The position numbers were made by a program, and so were the translations under genes. The notes below the pieces were generated by a model, which saw nothing but the letters and a program-made list of their open reading frames with translations, made no database searches and was not told where the DNA came from. A DNA stretch of 64,000 nucleotides from Aliidiomarina minuta (GTDB lineage Bacteria; Pseudomonadota; Gammaproteobacteria; Enterobacterales; Alteromonadaceae), in assembly GCF_003987145.1 (NCBI RefSeq), contig NZ_PIPL01000001.1:992001-1056000 (forward strand), read 5' to 3'. Shown here one piece after another: positions 25,455 through 34,488 of the stretch. The first letter of the stretch is position 1. The number at the start of each line of letters is the position of its first letter.

Positions 25455-28400
25455 TCAAGCCGGGCTCACTGATTGCTGAGTACTCTTATCGCCTCTGAAG
25501 TAATTTTTTAAATCATCCAGCACCAGATACAAACAAGGTATCAGCAGCAGGGTGATTACAGTCGCAAACAAAATACCAAACGCCAGCGAAATAGCCATTG
25601 GAATAACCATCTGCGCCTGCAGGCTGCGCTCCAGTACTATAGGTAGCAGACCAGCAAAGGTGGTCAAAGAGGTCAGCACAATAGCGCGAAAACGCGCACA
25701 ACCCGCATCTACGACCGCTTGTTTAAGGCTGTCTCCGTGCTCCCTGCTTTTATTCACATAATCCACCAGGATCAGACTGTCGTTCACCACCACCCCAGCG
25801 AGCGCGATAATACCAAACAGACTCAGGATGCTAATCGGCATGCCTAAAATCCAGTGGCCAGCCACAGCACCAATAATACCAAAAGGTATGACTGACATGA
25901 TAATCAACGGCTGACTATAAGATCGCAAAGGTATAGCCATCAATGCATAGATCCCGAAGAGGGCAAATATCGCACCTGTCGCCAGCGAGCCTAAAGCGTC
26001 CTGTTCATCCTGGCTGGCCCCTTCTAAACCAAAGGTCACATTCGGATACTGGGCCAGAATATCCGGAATATAGTTCGCCCTGATGTCACGGATAATAGTA
26101 AAAGGCTCAACTCTGTCAGTATCCACCCGCGCTCTTACATTTACCGAACGCACACCGTTAACCCGGCTAATGGTGCTGTAACCGTCCGCTTCGATAGCTT
26201 CGGCAACAGCATTGAAAGGGATCTGTCGACCATCCGCTGTGCGGATACGCATATTTTCCAGGTTACCTATGGATTGCCGCTCCGATAGCGGATAGCGCAC
26301 CATCACCCGTACTTCTTCGTCATCCCGTTGAATACGTTGTGCTTCAGCACCAAAGAAAGCATACCGAACCTGGGTTGCCAGATCCTGCAAAGTAATGCCC
26401 AGAGCGTCAGCTTCTGGCTTCAGTTGTAATTGAATTTCTTCCTGCGGTGCGCCAAAGGTATCTGAGATATCAAAAACCCCGCCATACTCGGCCAGCGCGG
26501 TGCGGATATCCAGCGCGGCAGCTGACAGCTCGTCCAGATTACTTCCGCTTAGCTGGAACTCAATATCATAACCACCGCCACCACCAATGCTACCTTCAAA
26601 GTTTAGCGCCTTAACAGCGGCCATTTCCGGTACCCGCTCACGCCATTGGTTAACCACCGCAAACCCATCAATTTCGCGGGACTCGCCTTTTTCCAGTTCC
26701 ACCATGATCATGCCCCCCTCAGCGGACTGTAAAAACACATTCACATGGGCAATCATGGGTTGGTTGTAACGTTCCTGATATTCTGCATCGACCTCATACA
26801 GCGCCGCGCGGATCTCATCCAGAGCTGCAATAGTGCGACCTTCATTGGTGCCGGGCTGCATTTCGACTGAAGCCTGCACGAAGTCACTGGGAATATTAGG
26901 GAAAAAGACCCAGCGCACCATGCCGCCAGCAATCAGCCCTATCATCAGAATGAATAAAGCAATGAAACTGGCAATCGTGGTGTAACGGTAATCCAGGCAC
27001 TTTGCGACAAAAGGCCGATAACGAGTTTCGACGAATTTTTTCAGCTGATTAGCAAAACCATTGCGAAAACGTTGAAAGGCATTCTGTTTAGTTTCCGGGG
27101 TTTTAGAAAATTTCATGCGGTTAATATGCGCCGGTAAAATCCATTTCGATTCAATCAGTGAAAACGCCAGGCAAAGAATGACAACCCAGGCTATGGACTG
27201 CCAGATACCAGCCATAGCGCCACCCACCATCAACATAGGTGTGAAAGCCACCATGGTTGTCAACACACCAAAGGTAGCAGGTACTGCAACCCGCTTGGCC
27301 CCCCTTATGACGTTGTCCTCGGTCTTACCGTATTTTTCAATTTCCGAGTAGGTACTCTCACCTATAATAATAGCGTCATCGACCACTATCCCCAGCACTA
27401 ATATAAAACCAAAGAGCGAAATCATGTTTACCGAAACATCAATCATGGGCAGCTGCATCATCATGAAAGCACCCAGGAAACATACCGGTAACCCCACCAT
27501 GACCCAGAAGGCCAGGCGTAACTGTAGAAATAACGACAGGGCCAGGAAAACCAGAAGCACGCCGATATACATATTATTCAGCATCAGGTCGAGCCGACCC
27601 TGCAGATAATACGAACTGTCTCCCCAGTGCGCTACCTGAACCCCTTCCGGCAGCTGGCCACGCTTGTCCTCCAGATATTCTTTTACTGTGGCGGCTATCG
27701 CCAGGTCATTCTGATCGCCCACTGAATCCACCCGCACGAAGGTGGCAGGTTTGCCATCAAACTCAGCAAACCCTCTTCGCTCAACAAAGCCATCATTGAC
27801 CTGAGCAATATCGCCCAGTGTTAAGCGCGTGCCGTCGTCACGGCGTAATAATACAATTTGCTCAAATTCATCACCGGTATAACTCTGATTTTTGGCCCGT
27901 AACAAAATATCGCCGCTGGGTGTGCGAATAGAGCCACCGGGCACATCCAGCGAGGTTCCGCGAATGGCTTCGGTAATCTCATTAAAGGTCAGATCATAAC
28001 GTTGTAAATCGTGCTCTGAAATTTCTACCGCAATTTCATAGTCGCGAGCACCAATAACCTGCACCTGACTGATTCCCGGAAAGGTACGTAAATCATCACG
28101 TAATTCTTTTGCTAGCTGTTTACGCGACCCCTCATTAATATCGCCGTATACCGACACCCAGATAATCTGTCGCTGTTGCCGTGTCCTGTATATATTCGGG
28201 GGTTCTATCTGGGCCGGAAAGCTGGCAATGCCATCCACGCGCATTTTAACTTCGTCCATCACCTCCTGAACCGGATAACTGGTTTCAACTTCAATTGAAA
28301 GTGAAGCTAACCCTTCGTTCGAGGTACTGCGCACATTTTTGATGCCTTCAACGTCATCAATGGCATCTTCAATGCGAATAACGACGCCTTGCTCAACCTC

Positions 28401-28619
28401 TTGCGGAGCTGCCCCAGGAAAAGGCACCTGAATAGTAATCATATTCAGTTCCACGGTCGGGAACATTTGTTTACGAATCGACATCACCGACAAAATACCG
28501 CCGATAATGATGAAAGCCATTAATAAATTTGCGGCCACGGTATTACGGGTAAACCAGGCAATAAGGCCTTTTTCAGGCGGTCGTTGAGGTGGCGGGGTTT
28601 GTGGCGTTGAAGGTTCCAT
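25455..28619 (-). CDS. RND efflux permease, second copy (HAE1-like)
   Basis: A 1054-residue RND permease with the same architecture as the one at 10196-13339. The first helix lies in NTVAANLLMAFII, the proton-relay segment is VLGIVVDDAIIIGES, the matching second-half segment is LAGVVVNDSLILVDY, and two large periplasmic loops are present. The two copies are clearly homologous along their length but differ throughout, so this is an old duplication or two separate acquisitions, not a recent copy. Its ATG overlaps the adaptor stop by one base (TAATG). No TolC-like gene is adjacent. Confidence 0.93.
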   Translation of the reverse strand: MEPSTPQTPPPQRPPEKGLIAWFTRNTVAANLLMAFIIIGGILSVMSIRKQMFPTVELNMITIQVPFPGAAPQEVEQGVVIRIEDAIDDVEGIKNVRSTSNEGLASLSIEVETSYPVQEVMDEVKMRVDGIASFPAQIEPPNIYRTRQQRQIIWVSVYGDINEGSRKQLAKELRDDLRTFPGISQVQVIGARDYEIAVEISEHDLQRYDLTFNEITEAIRGTSLDVPGGSIRTPSGDILLRAKNQSYTGDEFEQIVLLRRDDGTRLTLGDIAQVNDGFVERRGFAEFDGKPATFVRVDSVGDQNDLAIAATVKEYLEDKRGQLPEGVQVAHWGDSSYYLQGRLDLMLNNMYIGVLLVFLALSLFLQLRLAFWVMVGLPVCFLGAFMMMQLPMIDVSVNMISLFGFILVLGIVVDDAIIIGESTYSEIEKYGKTEDNVIRGAKRVAVPATFGVLTTMVAFTPMLMVGGAMAGIWQSIAWVVILCLAFSLIESKWILPAHINRMKFSKTPETKQNAFQRFRNGFANQLKKFVETRYRPFVAKCLDYRYTTIASFIALFILMIGLIAGGMVRWVFFPNIPSDFVQASVEMQPGTNEGRTIAALDEIRAALYEVDAEYQERYNQPMIAHVNVFLQSAEGGMIMVELEKGESREIDGFAVVNQWRERVPEMAAVKALNFEGSIGGGGGYDIEFQLSGSNLDELSAAALDIRTALAEYGGVFDISDTFGAPQEEIQLQLKPEADALGITLQDLATQVRYAFFGAEAQRIQRDDEEVRVMVRYPLSERQSIGNLENMRIRTADGRQIPFNAVAEAIEADGYSTISRVNGVRSVNVRARVDTDRVEPFTIIRDIRANYIPDILAQYPNVTFGLEGASQDEQDALGSLATGAIFALFGIYALMAIPLRSYSQPLIIMSVIPFGIIGAVAGHWILGMPISILSLFGIIALAGVVVNDSLILVDYVNKSREHGDSLKQAVVDAGCARFRAIVLTSLTTFAGLLPIVLERSLQAQMVIPMAISLAFGILFATVITLLLIPCLYLVLDDLKNYFRGDKSTQQSVSPA

Positions 28620-29857
28620 TAATCGTCCCCTCCGTTTTGCGTATCTGGCTGGACGCTGTCGTCGTCCATGCTTTCTTCAGCAGGTTCGACTTCATCACCG
28701 GGTAATCGCACTCGCTGTCCGGGTAACGGATTATCCAGCTGAGTTAGCAGCACTTTTTCACCAGCTTCCAGACCAGCACGGATAAACACAGTATGCCGAT
28801 CGCGTCGCTGCACTTCGACTTCACGGCGTTCCAGAATGCGCTCTTCATCACCACTGATAATCCATACAAAACCACCAGAGTGAACCGCATAACGAGGCAG
28901 CTCTACCATATCCGCCAGCGTAATACCCTCAATTTGTGCTTCTACAAAGCGGCCAAATGCGAGTGGAATTTCGTGGCTCGGGCCTTGCCTGTTGTAAGGA
29001 TCCTGCACTTCAGCGACCGCATAAGTCACCTGGCTTGTGGCATCCAGTACCCCTTCAGTACGCACAACACTGGCCTGCCAGAGCTGCTGGCGTCCGGAAA
29101 TTTGACTGCTTAAGGTAACTGCCGGGCCCGCTTCATCGGCACGTAAACCGGTCGGAATATCAAGTAAGGCCAGGTCAAGATCAGTCAACGGCAGCCGCAC
29201 TTCAGCAACGTCAGTACCATAAAGTCGTCCGACAACACTGCCTGTACCAACATATTGTCCCAAATTGGCCTGCTTTTGTTGCAGCACACCAGAAAAAGGT
29301 GCCCTGATGTTGGTCCGTTGCAGGTTTCGTTCAGACTGAGCCAGACGAGCCTCGGCAGATTGCAGGTTAGCCATAGCACTGGCTAACTGAGGTTCACGCA
29401 AACCTAACGCTGGAATCTCAATATCACCTTCCTGAATAGATCGCCATTCTGTTTCTGCCACCTGGCTTAATGCTCGTTCTTCTGCAACCTGAGCTTCCGC
29501 CTGGGCCACATTAGCCTGGGCTTCCTGACGCGCCGTTTCATAATCAGAGGGGTCAATACGCAACATCACATCGCCCGCTTCAAAAAAACCACCAGCGACA
29601 AACTTATCAGCAACATAAACCACCTGTCCGCTTACCTCAGCAACTAAATCTGTATCGTATTTAGGTTTAACTGAACCCTGAGCGGGTACACGGAAGGCCT
29701 GGTCTTTGATTTCGACCTCCTGATACTCCACCAGTACAGGTAAACGCTCCGGGCCTCCGCGCTGCGGCGGTGTGCGGGAGGAAGCCAGAACAAAAGCAAT
29801 AACAAGTGCCAGAACCAGGATAATTACTGGTAAGAAAATACGTTTTTTTGAAGCCAT
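28619..29857 (-). CDS. RND periplasmic adaptor, second copy
   Basis: A 412-residue HlyD/AcrA-type adaptor. It has an N-terminal anchor (about 5-27), a lipoyl half KYDTDLVAEVSGQVVYV, an Ala/Gln-rich coiled-coil hairpin (about 115-190), a second lipoyl half IRAPFSGVLQQKQANLGQYV, and beta-barrel domains. An unusual acidic tail of about 25 residues (EPAEESMDDDSVQPD) closes the protein and is absent from the first adaptor. It is first gene of the operon, with the permease overlapping at its stop. The ATG lies only six bases after TAGTATACC, the sequence shared with the first RND operon. Confidence 0.92.
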   Translation of the reverse strand: MASKKRIFLPVIILVLALVIAFVLASSRTPPQRGGPERLPVLVEYQEVEIKDQAFRVPAQGSVKPKYDTDLVAEVSGQVVYVADKFVAGGFFEAGDVMLRIDPSDYETARQEAQANVAQAEAQVAEERALSQVAETEWRSIQEGDIEIPALGLREPQLASAMANLQSAEARLAQSERNLQRTNIRAPFSGVLQQKQANLGQYVGTGSVVGRLYGTDVAEVRLPLTDLDLALLDIPTGLRADEAGPAVTLSSQISGRQQLWQASVVRTEGVLDATSQVTYAVAEVQDPYNRQGPSHEIPLAFGRFVEAQIEGITLADMVELPRYAVHSGGFVWIISGDEERILERREVEVQRRDRHTVFIRAGLEAGEKVLLTQLDNPLPGQRVRLPGDEVEPAEESMDDDSVQPDTQNGGDD

Positions 29858-29898
29858 AACGGTATACTATTCTCAGATTTATACAGGCGATAAGTAAT

Positions 29899-29911
29899 TT
29901 GAGTTACTCAA
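29899..29911. promoter_or_regulatory. 13-bp palindrome in the RND/patatin divergent region
   Basis: TTGAGTTACTCAA is a perfect 6+1+6 palindrome between the start of the second RND adaptor (minus) and the patatin-like gene (plus). Its position suits an operator for one or both genes, but no regulator gene is adjacent. Confidence 0.35.
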
Positions 29912-30028
29912 AAAAGACAAGCACATAAGGTGCATTAGTTGATGACACTATTATGAAGTAACTTTTATCAGTAAGTAAGCAACAACTAGTAAACATTTGT
30001 AACAACTACAGGAATAATGTAACTAACT

Positions 30029-31183
30029 GTGTCCAGCGTAAATAACTATAGAGAGCCTGCGCTTATGCTAACCGGTGGCGGAGCGCGCGCTGCCTACCAG
30101 GTAGGCGTACTTAAAGGCATTGCAACACTTGTCCCCCGCGCTCACCCGCTGCCTTTTCGGATCATGTGCGGTACTTCTGCCGGCGCCCTGAATGCTTCTG
30201 CCATGGCCTGTTATGCGTCTAACTTCCACCTCGCGGTGAAAAAACTCGAACATGTCTGGGCTAACTTTTCTACCGACCAGGTGTACCGAAGCAGCAATAC
30301 TGAGCTGGTAGGTCATTTATTAGGTCGTGTCGGCCGCTTGTTCCAATCAGAAACGATGGAGAACCCAGCTTCCAGCCTGTTTGACAACCAGCCTTTGCGG
30401 GAACTTATTATGAAAGTCGTCGATTTTAAAAAAATTGACCGTCATATCGCCAATGGCTACCTGCGCGCCTTATCGGTCTCCGCATCCTGCTATAACAATG
30501 GCCACTCTATCTCTTTTTACGAGGGCTCGTCTCACTACCGGGACTGGCAACGCTCTAAACGTCGCGGTATACGCACCCGACTAACTCAGGAGCACCTGAT
30601 GGCATCGGCCGCGATTCCGCTGGTTTTTCCAGCAATTGAAATTCAGCATCAATTTTATGGCGACGGCGCTATTCACCAGATATCACCATTAAGCGCACCC
30701 ATTCATTTGGGCGCCAGCAAAATACTGGTAATCGGAGTCGATGAAGCGCATATGGAAGACCCACTTAATCGCCATTATGTACCTTCCAGTGCAGCTATTG
30801 CAGGTCATTTGCTGGACACCATCTTTGCAGACACTCTGAACTCAGATTTGGAACGTCTGCAACGTATTAACGAAACTATCCGGCAATTAGATAAAGCAGG
30901 CATTGAACACCCACAACTGCGCCGTATTGATACCCTGATAGTAAAACCAGAACTGGACTTCAATCAGTTAGCCCATAAGCATTTTTTAACCATGCCAAAA
31001 TCCGTGCGTCGTTTACTCAGCTTAATTGGTATTGACCAGGACACACCCTCAAGCATTGTCAGCTATCTGTTATTTGAAAAACCTTATTGCCGTGAGCTGA
31101 TTCAGATTGGTTATCAGGATGCAATGAGACAACGCGAGGACATTCATCATTTTCTGGAACTGGGTGGCCGCCCCATAACCTGA
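30029..31183 (+). CDS. Patatin-like phospholipase
   Basis: A 384-residue patatin-family acyl hydrolase. The oxyanion-hole loop GGGARAAYQ (residues 16-24), the nucleophile elbow GTSAG with Ser50, and the second catalytic residue Asp212 in GDGAIHQ form the complete Ser-Asp dyad, so it should be an active lipase or phospholipase. There is no signal peptide or membrane segment, so action is cytoplasmic or at the inner face of the membrane. The start is a GTG with an AGGA about 15 bases upstream, a somewhat long spacing. It is divergent from the second RND operon. Confidence 0.9.
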   Translation: MSSVNNYREPALMLTGGGARAAYQVGVLKGIATLVPRAHPLPFRIMCGTSAGALNASAMACYASNFHLAVKKLEHVWANFSTDQVYRSSNTELVGHLLGRVGRLFQSETMENPASSLFDNQPLRELIMKVVDFKKIDRHIANGYLRALSVSASCYNNGHSISFYEGSSHYRDWQRSKRRGIRTRLTQEHLMASAAIPLVFPAIEIQHQFYGDGAIHQISPLSAPIHLGASKILVIGVDEAHMEDPLNRHYVPSSAAIAGHLLDTIFADTLNSDLERLQRINETIRQLDKAGIEHPQLRRIDTLIVKPELDFNQLAHKHFLTMPKSVRRLLSLIGIDQDTPSSIVSYLLFEKPYCRELIQIGYQDAMRQREDIHHFLELGGRPIT

Positions 31184-31300
31184 TTTTAATATAATAATTT
31201 CAGTTAAAGCATGTTACTTTTATTTATCACTGGCTAAAATATAGTCGATCAGGCAGCCCAAAAGGAAATCTGCCACTACAGTTTATAAGGGAGGCTTATA

Positions 31301-32194
31301 ATGACAGTACCTACAGGTAACAAGGCAGCAAATGAACAAAAGCCACTGGTAAGTTCCTTGCCAGCCAGTGAGCAACTGCTTAAAGAACTGCAAACCAGCC
31401 TTAATATCAATAAAGTGCTGACTATTTTTGCTCAGTTCATTAGTCGCCACCTGCCTCTGAAAGCACTCTCTTTTTGCCACCACCAGGAAAACTTCCCGAT
31501 ACTCAACCAGGTTTCAGGCCATGAGCATGAAACCAGCTTATCGACCTTATATGTAGAACAGCAGTATTTGGGGGAGCTGACCTATACAACACAAGGCCGC
31601 CTCAATAGTAGTCAGAAGAACTGGATGAAAAGCTGCGAGCAACAACTACTCTATCCATTGCGTAACGCCTTATTGCATCATGAAGTCTGTAATCAAGCGG
31701 TGCGCGACCAACTAACTAACCTGGGTAACCGGGTGCTGCTTGAAGAAGTACTGGCACAATTATTAAATGTGCAGGAGCGTAGCGATCTGCAATATGCAGT
31801 CATGCTAATCGACTTAGATAACTTTCAGCAGTTTAACCAAAACCACGGCCATACTCAGGGTGACAAGGTTCTCATCGAATTTGCCCATTTACTTCGTGAG
31901 CAGTTACGCAGCTGTGACCAGTTATTCCGCTTTGGCGGCGATGAGTTTTTGATTATCGTAGCCAATCCGGATGAAAGCGCTTTACAACTTATTTTTCGAC
32001 GTTTGCAGCTGGCTATCAGCGATAACTGCCCACTTAACAGCCAGAACATTAGTTGTTGTGCCGGAGCAGTCATGGTGAAACCGGCACATACTGCAGACAG
32101 TTTGCTGGAAGATGCCAGGCAGGCACTACTGCTAGCTAAAAATAAAGGGCCTAATTATTTAGAGGCCCCGCTATCTTTTAGCCAGACCGGGTGA
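31301..32194 (+). CDS. GGDEF diguanylate cyclase with uncharacterised N-terminal domain
   Basis: A 297-residue protein whose C-terminal half (about 130-290) is a GGDEF domain with intact GGDEF at 212-216 and an I-site RSCD at 203-206. The usual D-x-L-T-G-L-x-N-R segment reads DQLTNLGNR, a minor variation. The N-terminal 125 residues are soluble, mostly helical with a few strands, and might be a GAF-like domain, but I do not recognise the family. Active cyclase with product inhibition is likely. The last 40 bases overlap the end of the convergent tilS gene. Confidence 0.88.
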   Translation: MTVPTGNKAANEQKPLVSSLPASEQLLKELQTSLNINKVLTIFAQFISRHLPLKALSFCHHQENFPILNQVSGHEHETSLSTLYVEQQYLGELTYTTQGRLNSSQKNWMKSCEQQLLYPLRNALLHHEVCNQAVRDQLTNLGNRVLLEEVLAQLLNVQERSDLQYAVMLIDLDNFQQFNQNHGHTQGDKVLIEFAHLLREQLRSCDQLFRFGGDEFLIIVANPDESALQLIFRRLQLAISDNCPLNSQNISCCAGAVMVKPAHTADSLLEDARQALLLAKNKGPNYLEAPLSFSQTG

Positions 32195-33501
32195 AGATAA
32201 CGTAATGGTGATTCAGGCTGGTAGTCTGCATTTACGCCTAACTGCGGAGTCCATGCAATTTGCCCAGCAACAACTAAAACCGGCCAACGCTGGCGCTCCC
32301 AGGGCTTAACACCCACCTTGCCCAGGCTGCGGCTTAACGACCGGCTCTGCTCCCGGCCCTGGCCGCGAAACTTGTCGCCCGGCTGCAGCAAACGCAGGCT
32401 TAACTGCGTCCCTTCACTAATCGCCAGCTCATCACCCTGCTGTGGATCAGCAACAATACTGCCGAGATTATCCGGTAACTGAAGTTCGCTTTCCCCATCC
32501 CAGTGCTGATAGTACTCCTTTAAGTCAGCAAAAAGCGGCAATAAATACAATTCGTTCTGATAACGACGCAACTGTTGTTGCCCCCAACGCACCTGAATAT
32601 TGGCATCCTCAGCCGCAGTAGTTTGCTGCAACAGATTCTGCATTACTGACTGACTGGGCATACTGGCCCCACATTGTTGCAACCAGGCACGCAGTAACGC
32701 AGACCGATGTGGTAGCGACAACGACTGCCATTGTGTTAGCTGAAAGCAGTGGCCGCAGGCACGTTGCTTTAAATCATTCTGCAGCAACGAATCCAGCAGT
32801 TCCTGCTGCTCCGCACACAATTTAGCCGAGCGCGCGACCACTTGCTCAAACTGAGGCCAGCGCTGGCGCAACAGTGGAACGACATCGTGGCGTAAGAAAT
32901 TGCGATCAATGCTGGTGTCCAGATTAGTGTCATCCTCTATCCAGGGCACCTCTCGCGTGCTCGCATAACGTATGATTTGCTCTTTATTATGCCCAAGCAG
33001 AGGTCGGCATAAACGCCGTTGACCGGTAAAAGGTGCCTGGGCCGCCATAGCAGCAAGGCCTTTCGGACCGGAACCTCGTTTCAATTGCAGCAGAAAAGTT
33101 TCGGCCTGATCACTTAAGTGCTGACCGAGTAAAATAATGGCATTGTCATCGGTGAGTTCAGCCAGACGCCGATAACGGGCGCTGCGTCCCTGAGCTTCTT
33201 TACTGTGCCGATTAAGCAGGTCTACCGGTAAAGATTCAACAATTGCGGGCATATCCTGAGATGCGCAGTAGTCACGCAAAAATTCAGCCCATTGCGGCGA
33301 GTCCGGATGAAAAAAATGATCCAGATGAATAGCCAGGTAATTAAGTTCAGGATGCTGTTCGCGGTAGCGCAGCGTCAGGTCAAGAACACTCTGAGAGTCT
33401 GCCCCACCGCCTAAAGCAACTACCAGTTGCTGTCCTGGTTCAGGCTGCAACGCCTGTATTGCAGAACAGTAACTGGCATATAAGTCGTCAACGATATTCA
33501 A
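32155..33501 (-). CDS. tilS: tRNA(Ile)-lysidine synthetase TilS
   Basis: Converts C34 of the CAU-anticodon tRNA-Ile to lysidine, so that it reads AUA. The N-terminal ATP-pyrophosphatase domain, a TilS-type central domain and the C-terminal substrate-binding domain (FRGQGREQSRSLSRSLGKVGVKPWERQRWPVL) are present in order over 448 residues. The nucleotide-binding loop reads GGGADS (31-36) instead of the usual SGGxDS, so the first serine is glycine. The second metal-binding pocket LGQHLSDQAETFLLQLKRGSG is intact. It follows accA by 12 bases on the minus strand, in the conserved dnaE-accA-tilS order. Confidence 0.93.
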   Translation of the reverse strand: MNIVDDLYASYCSAIQALQPEPGQQLVVALGGGADSQSVLDLTLRYREQHPELNYLAIHLDHFFHPDSPQWAEFLRDYCASQDMPAIVESLPVDLLNRHSKEAQGRSARYRRLAELTDDNAIILLGQHLSDQAETFLLQLKRGSGPKGLAAMAAQAPFTGQRRLCRPLLGHNKEQIIRYASTREVPWIEDDTNLDTSIDRNFLRHDVVPLLRQRWPQFEQVVARSAKLCAEQQELLDSLLQNDLKQRACGHCFQLTQWQSLSLPHRSALLRAWLQQCGASMPSQSVMQNLLQQTTAAEDANIQVRWGQQQLRRYQNELYLLPLFADLKEYYQHWDGESELQLPDNLGSIVADPQQGDELAISEGTQLSLRLLQPGDKFRGQGREQSRSLSRSLGKVGVKPWERQRWPVLVVAGQIAWTPQLGVNADYQPESPLRYLHPVWLKDSGASK

Positions 33502-33513
33502 GGCATCTGCCTG

Positions 33514-34470
33514 TTAGCAATAACCAAAAGACATCAGTTTCTTATAACGGTTATCCAGTAGCTGATCGGTGCTCAATCCCTGCAAAGAAGCAATGTCTTT
33601 TTTCAACTGAGCTTTTAGCAGCTTAGCTATATCTTCATAATTGCGATGAGCACCGCCCAGAGGTTCTTCAATAATAGTATCAATCAGACCCAGTTCATGT
33701 GAACGCTGGGCGGTCACACCCATAGCATCGGCAGCTAACTCGGCTTTACTGGCACTTTTCCATAAAATGGAAGCACAGCCTTCAGGAGAAATCACCGAAT
33801 AGGTGCTGTATTGCAGCATATTGACCTTATCACCCACACCTATTGCCAAAGCACCGCCAGAGCCGCCTTCACCAATAACGGTACAGATAGTTGGCACTTT
33901 AAGGCGTGACATTACTTTCAGGTTACGCGCAATGGCTTCACTCTGACCACGCTCCTCAGCACCAACCCCAGGGTAAGCACCTGGCGTATCAATGAAGGTT
34001 AGCACCGGCATCTTAAAGCGCTCGGCCATTTCCATTAAGCGCAGGGCCTTGCGATAACCTTCGGGTTTTGGCATACCAAAGTTACGGCGTACTTTTTCCC
34101 GGGTTTCGCGACCCTTTTGCTGGCCTATAACCATTACCGGAGCACCGTCCAGTCGGGCCACGCCACCCACAATAGCTTTATCATCTGCGTAGGCACGGTC
34201 TCCAGCCAGATTATCGAACTCAGTAAACATAAGGTCGATGTAATCAAGCGTATAAGGACGCTGCGGATGACGTGCCAGCTGAGCCACCTGCCAGGAAGAA
34301 AGATCAGAGAAAATTTTCTCTGTCAGCTCTACCCGCTTTTTTTGCAGCTGTTTGACTTCTTTTTCAAGATCAATATTCAGCTCACCTTTCGCACCAACAC
34401 TTTTCAATTCGTCAATCTGTGCTTGCAGCTCGGCGATAGGTTTTTCAAAATCCAAAAAATTCAGGCTCAT
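33514..34470 (-). CDS. accA: Acetyl-CoA carboxylase carboxyltransferase subunit alpha
   Basis: A 318-residue alpha subunit of the carboxyltransferase, which with AccD moves the carboxyl group from biotin to acetyl-CoA in the first step of fatty acid synthesis. The N-terminal helical region [19 protein letters not shown] and the crotonase-fold core with [23 protein letters not shown] and [16 protein letters not shown] match AccA throughout, and the length equals the E. coli protein within one residue. It lies 18 bases downstream of dnaE. Confidence 0.97.
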   Translation of the reverse strand: MSLNFLDFEKPIAELQAQIDELKSVGAKGELNIDLEKEVKQLQKKRVELTEKIFSDLSSWQVAQLARHPQRPYTLDYIDLMFTEFDNLAGDRAYADDKAIVGGVARLDGAPVMVIGQQKGRETREKVRRNFGMPKPEGYRKALRLMEMAERFKMPVLTFIDTPGAYPGVGAEERGQSEAIARNLKVMSRLKVPTICTVIGEGGSGGALAIGVGDKVNMLQYSTYSVISPEGCASILWKSASKAELAADAMGVTAQRSHELGLIDTIIEEPLGGAHRNYEDIAKLLKAQLKKDIASLQGLSTDQLLDNRYKKLMSFGYC

Positions 34471-34488
34471 TATTACATTCCAAGTCAG

